Positions 24,527-35,770 of a stretch of DNA of 64,000 bases are shown here, piece after piece. The notes below the pieces were generated by a model, which was not told the origin of the DNA, ran no database searches, and saw only the letters and a program-made list of their open reading frames with translations. Numbering within the stretch: the stretch's first letter is position 1; each line of letters begins with the position of its first letter. Position numbers and translations under genes: made by a program. The stretch comes from Helianthus annuus (Eukaryota; Streptophyta; Magnoliopsida; Asterales; Asteraceae), in assembly GCF_002127325.2 (NCBI RefSeq), contig NC_035444.2:82105870-82169869 (forward strand). The letters are read 5' to 3'.

Positions 24527-25123
24527 TTATGCGTTTTCCTTAGCTTCATCTGGGTTTTTATCCTCGTTGTCGGGTGCCTTAGATAGTTTCGGGCAATAGA
24601 GACGGAAGTGGCCTGGTTCTCTGCATTTGTAACATACATTAGTTTTCCTTCTTCTTCTACATTCTTCCTCTGTATGCCCATTTTTCTTGCAGAAGTTACA
24701 ACGAAGTGTCTTCTTAGAATGGCGTTTTCTTGCGTGCTACTTGTTATTGCTGCAGGTAGGCTGCGTGATTGCTAGTTCCATTTCTATGTCCTTATGCGAT
24801 TTGTCGGAGCGGAATTCCTTATAAGAGTAGCTATAGGTTGTGGTTTTCTTTCGTATGGAAGATGGAGTTTTGATACGAATATCGTGACTTCCGTTGATAC
24901 TAGGGTTAGGTATGAAGTGATGGGTATGCTTACAGTGTATAGTAGGATTTTTGTTTATAGGCATAGAAATTTGAATAACTTCAATGATCGAAGGTATGGT
25001 ATTCGATATTCCTTGAGCTATTATATTTTCTATAACATTTTTATCCAAGGAGTTTTCATTACTAGCCTGAATTTCTTGATTACATGCCATTTCCTTTAAC
25101 ATCGGAATTACAGACATGTTCAA
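24527..25123 (-). pseudogene. Relic gag-like ORF with two CCHC zinc knuckles
   Basis: On the minus strand a frame from ATG 25121-25123 runs to TAA 24527-24529, interrupted by a single in-frame TAG (24737-24739). After a Ser/Thr-rich N-terminal region and a basic stretch come two tandem C-x2-C-x4-H-x4-C knuckles, CNFCKKNGHTEEEC (24659-24700) and CYKCREPGHFRLYC (24593-24634). Zinc knuckles bind RNA and are typical of the nucleocapsid part of gag. An acidic tail follows. The matrix/capsid region upstream is not recognisable. It could be the last remnant of the coding region this derivative once had. Confidence 0.75.
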
Positions 25124-27618
25124 ATATAATTATCATAGAACTAAGCAATTATACAGGCATATTTTGTTTAGCATAATTATAGTCATAGTTATCAGTATTA
25201 TACGTTGATATATATATATATATATATTATACTTTAACATTTCCTTTTTCCATATATCTTATCAAAATATAAGGAAGACGTATATTTTGTATGTGTTTTT
25301 TTCTCTATATATTATACTTTAATGTAATAGTTTTTTTCTCATCTACATATTTCCAGAGCTCATGACTGGATAGGTATTCAAAATAAAGGTGAGAGCTTTA
25401 TATGAAATTCTGAGAGTCTCCGTCATTAACCCATTATTAATCTTTAAGAGGTGGTGCTAGTACATATATTCTTAAGGTATCTTTTGAATTAAAGTTGGGT
25501 ATAAAAATAAATTTTGAGTAAATATGTAGGTTTGCTTCATTATATAAAAGCTTGTCATTCTACAGAAGATATTTGATTATTATATTGTAGATATTATCAA
25601 GAAAATTGTGTCTTGTATAAATATAAAGTTTTAAAATTTTCGGTAATTAATATATACATATAATACTATTTCATAACTAATTATTTTAATTATTCTGTTT
25701 ATTCCCACAACTTTGTTTATTCCTTTATATTAACAAAATAAATTTCTACCAGATTTATTGAACATAATATTTTGGGATAAAAAGGAATTTTATCAAAAGG
25801 GATAAATTTAATAAAGATATAAATTTTCTGGATTCTTTTAGAATAATTAAATCTTTAACTGACAAGTTGACTCATTTTGGTTATAACATACTTAGGACTT
25901 AATTTAAAATTTTATTATATCTATTATTAAAGATTCGTAATAGATAATACAAAATTTAGCGTTTCTAAATTTGATCCTTAATATTTTAAGTAATGAAGTA
26001 TTATTCTCATATCAAAATATATATACATATAGGTTAAGAAATGAATTAAACTTATCAAACGATAAAAATTGTTTCTTTCTTGAGGTATATGTATATATTT
26101 TAGACCATATAATTATACTTGTATTAAATGTTTTTGTACATATATTTATTGCATGGATGGAATATCATTTATAATATTGATACAAGTTATAAAAATATAC
26201 ATACATCTGATTTATATAAAATTTAAGAAAGAAGTTTAAGTTATTTCCTGTTAATATATAGGTATCATGTATTAAAATCATTTAATTTCACATTATCAAG
26301 TTGTTGTACATATTCCTGTTTCATAGATACTGTTTTATAAAATATTTTATATCTTCCATTGTATATGTATATGTGCTTAAATTTTAGAATCATCAGCTAT
26401 GAATTACGAACTGTAATAATTGTTATTCATGATTTGTATAAGTTAAATTAAGAATTATATTTTATAAAATTCTTTTAATAACTTTATTCAAGAGTCAAAT
26501 ATTTTATTCTTCCAAAAATATTATTATTATTAGTTTAATTTAAAACAGAATTTAGTAATATTTAATTTAGTGTATTATATTAATAATAACGATGATAAAT
26601 AATAACAGTATATATTAAAGACATTTCTTAGAGAGCGTTTTTGCGTATTAAAATTTTTCTAGCATGTTACTTATTATCAATATTGACTATACAGATAATT
26701 TCCGAATATTACGTAACTTATCAATTTTTTATGGATAAGCTACATATTTAATATTTAATAATACATTAAAGAATTATAAATTAATTTACGAAGTAATTTA
26801 ATTATTGTATCTAAACAATGCTGAAACATTATATTTTAACAAAATTAGTGTAATTATATGTTTTATCAAAATTTTGACAAATATATTTCTTTCAATCGAG
26901 TAAAACTTTTGGATTATATCATAAAATATACTGTTTTTATTGAATAATATTTTATGTTATAATATTTCAGTGATATCATACCTAAGAGTATTATTTTATA
27001 TCTTTACTTAAGATATTAATATCAATATCATTATAATTTATTCTGAATTGTATTCACATAAATATGTGGATATGATATATATATATATATATATATATAT
27101 CCCAAAATTTAATATTACATTATAAATATATTTCTTTTTTATTATTATATAGCCTAACATACTGTAAGATATAAATAGGAGTTATACATCCTGAGAATTT
27201 AAATGATATAAAATTATTTACGTATAATACATATTATCTAAATATTTATATCATGATATTTTTAAAGTATCCTATCTAAATTGCATTTATCTTATATTAA
27301 TATTATCAATATATTATTGTTATAAAATTTATATTGCATTATGTTCCCACATATACATATGGATATGATAGATATATAAGATATCACAAAATTTACTAAG
27401 ACATGATATTATTAATATATCATTTATATATAATACAGCATAACTGTAAGATACAGATATGGATAACACATATTAGGAATTCGAAATTCGTTTGAAGGAC
27501 ATAAAAATCATAATAGGCACATTAAGATTTTATGAACATAAGATATTAATTTCCTAACACAAATGGTTAAGGGTTTAGGTATTGGAAGAACACCTAAAGG
27601 GCTTAAACCAGTGGCATA
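25124..27618. other. LARD2 internal AT-rich region
   Basis: No coding sequence is visible. It is extremely AT-rich, with TA-dinucleotide runs near 25209-25227 and 27076-27100 and many short ATAT tracts. With 23125-24526, which is also non-coding, it makes up most of the internal region. Confidence 0.6.
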
Positions 27619-27630
27619 GCTCTGATACCA
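27619..27630 (-). other. LARD2 primer-binding site
   Basis: The minus strand reads TGGTATCAGAGC five bases inside the 5' LTR, identical to the LARD1 site. Confidence 0.85.
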
Positions 27631-27635
27631 CCTTC

Positions 27636-29124
27636 TGTCACAGCCCCGACCCCTTCCCTGGAGTGAGAGCCGCGAGCCAGTCAGATGGTATCGGTGTTTA
27701 TTAATCTGGCAGCGAAATTTTCATCAGGACTGTAGTTAGGAAATATTTTATCAGAGTTAAACACCAAAATGTATAAAATAATTAAATAGGATAAAACCCA
27801 AGTTATTCTGATAACACATTTATCATAAACAAGTGGGACAAAACCCGATTTCCATTTGCAATACATTTATAGGGAAAAACCCTAATTATTGAAAACAATT
27901 CTCCTTTTTAATTAGGTAACTTTTATGGCCACTTTTCTAAGCCTTCAGTGCTCTGCAGCTGGCTTTTATTGGTTTCACACTAAGTTACCTAAAACACGTG
28001 TTTAAAACATTTTATCAGCAAGAAATACTGGTGAGTGAATCCCAGTTTAATCAAAATAGATTTTATCATTTTACAGCATTGAGGGCGGTCGCGCAATTAC
28101 ATTTGCTTATTTTTCTACCTTAATTACCACCCACGGTACTGTCAACCCGACTTGTGGTCATGTTACTACTCACAGTGTAGTAACAAATTTTATCATTTTA
28201 CAGCATTGAGGGCGCCCCACGAAGCACACCCCCATCAGGGTCACGGCCCACGTGCGGCCCTAAAATCTTGTTTTATTTGATTTTGAATTATATAAAGGTA
28301 TTTCGGGTCCGGTTTTCGTATATGGGGTGTATTTTAGGACATTTAGGGGTAATCTAAATATTTTAGGAGAGTTGCTATACCTTGGATATAACTCCTGAAC
28401 TATTTAATAAAATATATACTGCACTTGCTTTAAGTATAGTAACCCAATTCAGCTTTATCCCTAAGTCACGAGACAGAACCCCAACGAACTTAGTCGGGCA
28501 GAGCCTTGACATGTGTTACGGGGTCCTAGATCAATCAGACAGGGTATCAATGATTAGGGGTTAAAACACCTAAAACGGGGGGCAGGGCTTTATTATTATT
28601 ATTATGGGGTAAAAATAAAAATAAAATATATATATAGAGGGAGGGCGAGTGTGAGAAAGGAATTGGAGCAATTGAATGTCTTCACCTGTTTCTCTATTTA
28701 TACACAAGTTTCTTAGAGATCAATTAAAAGGAAAAGATTCCTTTTGACTAACAAAGAGACACGTACACATAGATGGACATACACGCCCATATGAATTAAA
28801 TTTCAAATAATTTGATTATGATTATTTTATTATTTATATATTATACTTAATTCATTTTCTTCACTTATTTGGCGTTTATAACTTCTAAAATATGACGTTC
28901 TATAAAATAATGAATATGTCATTAGAACGAGAATATTTGTATCTACATTTTGGCCTAAGTTTCATTAAAAACGGAGTAGGTTTAAATATAATGTATTTTT
29001 ATAACTTAATTATTAAATGGTTCCTAGGGCCATCTAGGTACTTCATATTTCTAACAGTCAACCTACCAATGACCTATTCGTGTAATAATTTTATTTTAAA
29101 TTTAAAAATTTTGGGAATGTTACA
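27636..29124 (-). repeat. LARD2 5' LTR with internal deletion
   Basis: It aligns with 20961-23086 but is about 640 bases shorter. At about 28188-28214 the sequence jumps from the AGTAACAAATTTTAT region to CCCCACGAAGC, and a stretch copied from 28067-28086 (ATTTTACAGCATTGAGGGCG) fills the junction. The LARD2 TATA and first GC palindrome are lost from this copy, so this 5' LTR may lack its promoter. Confidence 0.8.
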
Positions 29125-29135
29125 ACATATACGCC

Positions 29136-29789
29136 TTTTTTACTCTCTGATCGAGGTTCTCGGCATTGAAAAATCTTCATAAATTAAATCACACGTGTAT
29201 ATGTTGACATTTAAGAGATATACAGTCAAGAAAATCAAGAGTAATGGTGATATATATGCGGATTAGACACCAAAAAAATAAACACTCAAAAAATGTCTAC
29301 AATTTAAGGAATGTGTTTAGTGACGGCATCAAATTCCGAATTGATGGAGAAAGGTCTGGTGGCAAGAAAAGCTGCTTCCAGGAGGTTGTCAAGTGTTTTC
29401 GTTCGACGATTCCATTCTTGGGTGGTTGGTTTGGCCTTTGTTCCTGTAACTCGAATCCTAGCCCGGTATATCCCATTTTAGTTTTACACCATTGTGAACC
29501 TTACGCGATTTTTACTCTCTGATCGAGGTTCTCGGCATTGAAAAATCTTTGTAAACTAAATCACACGTGTATATGTTGACATTTAAGGGATATATAGTCA
29601 AGAAAATCAAGAGCAACGGTGATATATATGTGGAATAGACACCAAAAATAAACACTCAAAAATGGCTACAATTTAAGGAATGTGTTTAGTGATGGCATCA
29701 GATTCCTAATTGATGGAGAAAGGTCTGGTGGCAAGAAAAGCTGCTTCCAGGAGGTTGTCAAGTGTTTTCACTCGACGATTCCATTCTTG
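29136..29789. repeat. Direct duplication with 373-bp period
   Basis: The segment starting TTTTTACTCTCTGATCGAGG at about 29136 recurs at about 29509. The copies are about 280 bases each with a few percent difference, separated by about 90 unique bases. The second copy ends at CCATTCTTGG, exactly where an LTR fragment begins. No coding function is seen. Confidence 0.8.
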
Positions 29790-30764
29790 GTGTCACACCC
29801 CAAAAACGTCGCAGCGGAATATAAAACGTAGTGGAGACGGAAGTTGGTGCCCATTTATATCTTGATGATCGATGCATCGAATTGTTGGACATATTATCTT
29901 ATTTAAAACCTAAATTTTAAACATTACGTTTTAAAACATGACACAACCACGACATAGTTAAGTTGTTTTGATCCTCATGGATCTTATTACATTCGTCCCA
30001 GAAAGTTTTAAAAGTTAGTCCAACATTATTAAGTAACAAAACATGCATCAACAACCACAAGATACGCCATAATTCCCGAAGCCGAACTCAAGTACCTGTA
30101 GAACACGTTAAAAATCAAGTGTCAACACAAAGGAAGGTGAGTTCACGTATTCACATACAAACAATATTATTCCAAAGGAAAACTTTCTGATTAGGTGTTT
30201 ATTTGAAAACATCCATATAATATTTAGAAAGTCCGTTTTACTTCCTTAAAAAGAAAATCCATGGGTCATCCGTCCCAGTTCAAGAACCCGACAATATAGT
30301 TAATACCCAGGTTTTGTATATTAAATTATTGCGTCAATTTTCAGACTTGTGTGTTAGCTAGACAATACGAACTATATATTAACCATGCAGGGATAATCAA
30401 AGCTAGACAATAAACAAAATATCAATTCGTCGTTTGACTTGACACGGAGCGACCGGTCACGACGGGGTTGTCAACCCGATAGATCTACCAACAATTCCTC
30501 ACGTGCAATACTTAAATGATTAAACGACATCATGGGCGCAGGGTCCTCTTGAAGAACAATATGATGTCTGCCTCACATACAATATATATATCATACTAAT
30601 ATGACAATTTAATACACGATGTTTTACGAATCCCCTGAATCTCCATCATTCGAGACACAGGCCGGCATCCGTCCAACTTTACGGTCTTGTTTCACCTAGG
30701 AAATACCGTAACATCTCAATTTCCAACATTCATTCATCAAAAACATTTTTACTTCGAAACGTAT
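29790..30764 (-). mobile_element. Truncated LTR fragment of a further element
   Basis: It starts TGTCACACCCCAAAAACGTCG right after the duplicated segment. The ending GGGGTGTGACA (minus strand) is typical of chromovirus LTRs. It is interrupted at 30764 by the Tekay element, so its remainder should lie beyond the right edge of the window. No coding sequence lies within it. Confidence 0.55.
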
Positions 30765-31929
30765 TGTCACACCCCGACCACGTAAAACAACAAAACATGG
30801 CGGAAACGTCGGGGAGTGTTGTAACAGAATTATTGTTTCACAACCATGGTAATTAAAGTTATATTTTATTTATAAACCAAAGGTGGAACACATTGTCTTA
30901 AAACAAGAAACAAAGAGAACATAACATGATTTAAGTAGTCTAGCTTCACGTCATTAAGGCACAGGTCCGCCCTAGTGTGTCACGAACATCCTATGCAACA
31001 GCTCCTGAAAACACATGTGAAAATAGGTACGTCAGCATAAAAATGCCTGTGAGATACATAGGTTTTATGAAAATAGGATTCATAACTTAGGTTTAAAGAA
31101 ATGTTTAATGAAAAAATTGTCATGAATCTTGTTAAGTGTTTTCTTTTATAAATCATATGAAAATGTGATAAGAAATCAGATTATATAAAAGAAAGGTGTA
31201 TGGTTAATTAAACATCCAAGTAAAATGAGTTGTATAAAACAAACTGTTTTGTAAATGTCTTGTGAAAAATATGTTATTGATGTAAAATGTTATATGTCTA
31301 AACTGAAATGATTTAAATAACGCTACGATATGTAATATCATACAAGCACTTATATATAGGAAGTACTAGTGGCGTATCCACCATACTTGTATCATATTAC
31401 ACGCGCCTCGTGACTTAAATCACTTACCCAAACAAACCACCAATGTAAAATGTTTATGTTTAAACCAATAGTCAAAATGTTTATGTCAAAATGTAAACCA
31501 TGTAATATATTTTAAATGTCAAAATGTTCATGTGTCAAATGTAAATCATGTATGGCATGTGAAATATATCAACTAAACCATAGGTAAAATGCACAAAAAA
31601 CAAGGTATTGAAATAAAACTTAGTTTAAATCAAAGTTATGTTTTGTGGAAATGCATGCTATACTGATACAAACATCTATGCGGTATTGTGAAAATGCATA
31701 CATTCAAGCCTTGAGACTGTGGCGATAAACCTTTAAACAAATTAAAGGTTTATCTGAGTTATGTGTATCGGATTCGGTCATTCCTTTTATCCAAACATAC
31801 CTAGGATGTTAGGAATGGGAGTTGTCAATTCCTATGGTACCACTACCTACTAACGAATGGCATGACCAATGTTAATGAACGTATTTTTGTCCCATTTAAA
31901 CAAACCAAATGTCATACCAAAATGTAAGC

Positions 31930-32270
31930 ATGTGATGAAAAACAAATGTACTAGGTATGCAACAAATGAACATACATAGCATGTGATGTGATGTAAAATA
32001 TTGCACTAAGTATGCATTAAATGGACATACATAGCGTGAAATGTAATGTAAAACAATGTACTAAGTATGCACTAAATGGACATACATAGCATAAAATGTA
32101 ATGTAAAATAATGTACTAAGTATGCACTAAATGGACATACATAGCATAAAATGTAATGTAAAACAATGTACTAAGTATGCACTAAATGGACATACATAGC
32201 ATGAAATGTAATGTAAAACAATGTACTAAGTATGCACTAAACGGACATATTTAGCAAAAACATAATGAAA
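31930..32270 (-). repeat. 55-bp minisatellite in the Tekay LTR
   Basis: A unit containing ATGTACTAAGTATGCACTAA recurs with its CTA(A/G)G core at 31951, 32006, 32061, 32116, 32171 and 32226, an exact 55-base period with six copies. The inner copies are nearly identical and the outer ones are diverged. Confidence 0.87.
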
Positions 32271-33467
32271 TCATGTACTATATGTGTACTAATGAACATA
32301 ACAAGCATATGATATGAAAACATGAAAGCACGAAAGTAACAAGTAGGCACATGTGTTTCACCCCAAAACATTTGAAAAACAGTAAAAAGAGGGGTCTATG
32401 TACTCACTTGAGATTGCTCAATAGTCTTTTGATAACCACCAAGCAATGCTAGAAAGATCGCGGAATCAAACGACACCTAATATAGGTATCTATGTTAATA
32501 AACGGACCTAATCGGAGGATCGGGTAGAATGAGGTTTCGTAAACCAAACGAGTGTAAGAACTCATGTAATATGGTTTAACATAGCCTACATTCTAAAACG
32601 GAACCTATCCTAAGTGCATACGACCCATTAGGACTCGTTTAGGTAGCTTACGCTACTTTAATGCGTCGTTTGCGTAAAACGCGTTCGGACCGCCTAACTA
32701 GACCTATGACAAGTAAAATACGCCTTAACATGTCTAATAATGTTGCCTAATCAGTTTAGATATCAAAATTTATGTTTCATATGCTTAAAATGCATTTTGG
32801 CGCAAAAAGGGCATTTTGGTCATTTTCCTAAGGCATATAAACTACCTATCATACAACTAACTAAACGAAGTGACCATAAGGTATAACCTCGAAAGGTTAT
32901 TCCCTATACAACTATGGTCACCTAATGTGCTTGGTCGAATCCTAATGATCAACCAAACGGGTCGGGTTCGTAAGTATAAGCGATTGATTAGATCGCTTAC
33001 CTTACGACCTTATATAAGCACAAATCTAAAAGTGACGAGCTAAACATGTTAAAACATGTTTAACGAGGTTTGAAAACAGGTTTGGTATCAAAACAAAGGG
33101 TCTTGATACCGAAAAGTAGTTTGGTTACAAAATACGCAAGAATACGCATTTTGGCCGAAACTACGACTCGTCACTAAGCCTAGATAACGTGGTAATCAGT
33201 AGGTATAGTCATGAGAGACTAAAACCATCGTGATTACGCTCACGTTATGAAGTTCAAACGAACTTCGTGTTGACCATAAACTGGTCAATGTAGAAAGTCA
33301 AACAAAGTTTGACTTTTGTGCTTAAAACGCATAAAAGAACGAAAGAGGACTTACAACGGGTCCAAGCTATGGAGTTTTGATCCAATTACTCTCAGGTACG
33401 AAGTGAATACTCCAACTTAGAGAGCCAAATCAGATCAAAGTGTGAGTTTGAGAAAATGGGGTGGGGT

Positions 33468-33675
33468 TTATATAGTTTTCGTACAACCGTTAAGATCGTT
33501 CATCGTAAAACGAGCTTCGATCATAACCGTACATGTGTGCCCCCTGATTTCTAAAACCATGGGAGCCCCTAAAAGAGCCCATAGAATGTCCAAAACCAGG
33601 TGCAAACAAGAAAAACCCAGCTGCTGAAACCAGCAGCTTGTTTTGCTGATCTGCAGGTTTAGACGCGGCCCGCGT
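33468..33675 (-). promoter_or_regulatory. Candidate Tekay LTR promoter
   Basis: On the minus strand a perfect palindrome, ACGCGGCCCGCGT (33663-33675), and a related GCCGCGTAAGCC stretch lie about 190 bases before a TATATAA box (33468-33474). The promoter role is inferred from layout and from the matching arrangement in the LARD LTRs. Confidence 0.5.
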
Positions 33676-34538
33676 AGAAGCCGAGGCTTGGCTTACGCGG
33701 CTGGCCTAGAAATGTTTGGCAGATTTGGAAGATTTGGTCCCTGTATGTGATTAAGCCCATTTTCGATAATTTGAAGGGCCGTTAAGCCATTTTAAAAGAT
33801 CTACAATGATTCCTAAACATAATGGATATGAAACATGCTCAAAAATATGTCGGATGTCGGTTCGTTTGGTCGTACGGACACGTTATTCGTTTAATTACGA
33901 CGAAATACGCACGAACGCGAAAAACGATCCAAATTACGCGACGAATGGAATTTTCTCATGCCAATCACTAAAATAAAATATTTTAATGATTACATAAATT
34001 TTTGGGTGTCCGGATGTATTCAGAACATAAGATATGCGCGAAAATGCAAACTTATGCACTTTTTGACGCTTTTAGTCCCTGAATGACCAAAAAGTTTATT
34101 TTAGCATACCGAACCCCTAAAAGCCTATTTCTAAGCTATGTAAAGGATATTTAGGGTTGTTTAACTTATGATCATATTCCGGAATGTTCGTTACCGTACG
34201 AATCGGCATACTTTCGCAGTTTGTCGAATTTAGTCCCTGTAAGCGAATAAACTTGATTTTGCCACACCAAAGCCTTCAAAACTTATTTCTAAGTTATGTA
34301 AAGGTTATTTAAGGTATGTTAAGCATATGTTGATGTTCTGGAGTGTTTGTTGCATTAAACTGATTACGTTTACGCACCAGTTTGCGTATAACTCTCTAGA
34401 AGGCGATATAGAGTTTGAAATTGAACAAAAACCAAAACATGAAAAATGTCAAACATAAACAAACAAACATTGGGATCAAATAACATTATTTCATTGATAA
34501 CTGAACTATTTACAATGATTACATGCACAAGTGTCACA

Positions 34539-34574
34539 GTCTCCCCTACTTGTGGAAATTTCGTCCCGAAATTT
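34539..34574 (-). other. Tekay polypurine tract and pre-PPT palindrome
   Basis: On the minus strand AAATTTCG-GGA-CGAAATTT (34556-34574) overlaps the end of pol. It is followed by AAGTAGGGGAGAC directly before the 3' LTR. It corresponds to the palindrome-plus-PPT of LARD1 and LARD2. Confidence 0.75.
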
Positions 34575-35770
34575 ATTTAGAGGAAACTCGTGGGAATAGA
34601 TGTGGATATTTCACCTTCATTTGATCTTCACGTTCCCAAGTAAATTCTGGTCCACGTTTAGATTCCCAACAAACTTTAACCAAAGGAATTTGCTTGCATT
34701 TAAGCCACTTGACTTCACGTTCCATGATTTCCACAGGTTTCTCAACAAAATGCATCGTGTTATCAACACGAATTTCATCAAGTGGTATGTGGAGATTCTC
34801 ATTAGCTAAACACTTCTTGAGGTTAGACACGTGAAAGGTTGGGTGAACATTTCCAAGTTCAGGAGGTAACTCAAGTCTGTAGGCTACCTTACCGATTCTT
34901 TCGACGATCTTGAATGGTCCAACGTATCTAGGTGCAAGTTTTCCTATCTTTCCAAATCTGATCACACCTTTCCAAGGCGAGACCTTAAGTAATAAACGAT
35001 CACCAACTTGAAATTCCAAGGGCTTGCGTTGTTGGTCCGCGTAACTCTTTTGACAGCTTCAAGCTGTCTGAAGATTATCACGAACTTTCTTAACCTTATC
35101 TGTTGTCTCTAGAATGAGGTCAGGTCCAGTAAGCTGAGCCTCACCGATCTCATTCCAGCAGACTGGTGAACGACATTTTCGACCATAGAGAGCCTCGAAA
35201 GGAGCCATGTTGATGCTGGAGTGATAACTGTTGTTGTATGAGAATTCAATCAATGGAAGATACGAATCCCAACTATCACCAAAATCGATCACACAAGCTC
35301 TAAGCATATCCTTCATAGTCTGGATTGTTGTTTCAGTTTGGCCATCTGATTGTGGATGATAAGCTGTGCTCAAATTAAGTTGGGTTCCCATAGCAGATTG
35401 CATGGTTCTCCAAAAACGAGATGATAAACGAGCATCTCTGTCAGAAATAATGTTCAGAGGAACACCATGTCGAGATACAATTTCATCCACATAGATTTTA
35501 GCAAGCTTGTCAGCAGATAGATCCTCACGGATCGGCAAGAAATGCGCTGATTTTGTAAGACGATCAACAACTACCCAGATGGCATCATGACCTCTCTTAG
35601 TGCGCGAAAGTTTGGTAATAAGATCCATAGCAATGTTTTCCCATTTCCAAACTGGAATCTCTGGTTGCTCCAATAAACCAGAAGGATGTTGATGTTCAGC
35701 CTTAACCTTAAGACATGTAAGGCATTTTGAAACATACAAGCAATATCTTTCTTCATACCAGGCCACCAAT
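34573..35770 (-). pseudogene. pol: Tekay integrase core and chromodomain (broken)
   Basis: The minus-strand sequence shows the integrase catalytic region: [41 protein letters not shown] and [10 protein letters not shown], which supply the D, D and E positions. The GPFKI block and the terminal chromodomain-like segment ([18 protein letters not shown]) follow. Chromodomains direct chromovirus integration to particular chromatin. A frameshift near 35700-35750 separates it from the HHCC part upstream, and a TGA stop at about 35056-35058 follows DNLQTA; it looks like CGA changed to TGA. Confidence 0.87.

Larger units (their letters stand above)
20961..29124 (-). mobile_element. LARD2: large LTR derivative related to LARD1
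   Basis: Direct repeats at 20961-23086 and 27636-29124 begin TGTCACAGCC and end GGGAATGTTACA on the + strand. They are flanked by ACATA (20956-20960 and 25-base-distant-free at 29125-29129). A tRNA-Met-type PBS (27619-27630) and a polypurine tract (23087-23101) place transcription on the minus strand. LTR segments match LARD1 in reverse orientation (for instance the GTCAAGGCTC-GCCCGACTAAGTTCG block), so the families are related. The internal 4.5 kb lacks pol but keeps a gag-like zinc-knuckle frame. Confidence 0.87.
30765..34538 (-). repeat. Tekay 3' LTR
   Basis: The 3,774-base LTR matches the first ~620 bases of the copy at 39795. It contains a 55-base minisatellite (31930-32270), a GC palindrome and TATA box (33468-33675), and no coding sequence. 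Confidence 0.85.

Noticed and set aside
31930..32270. Possible CRISPR-like array
   Set aside because: The 55-base units are contiguous without unique spacers, inside a plant LTR; it is a minisatellite.
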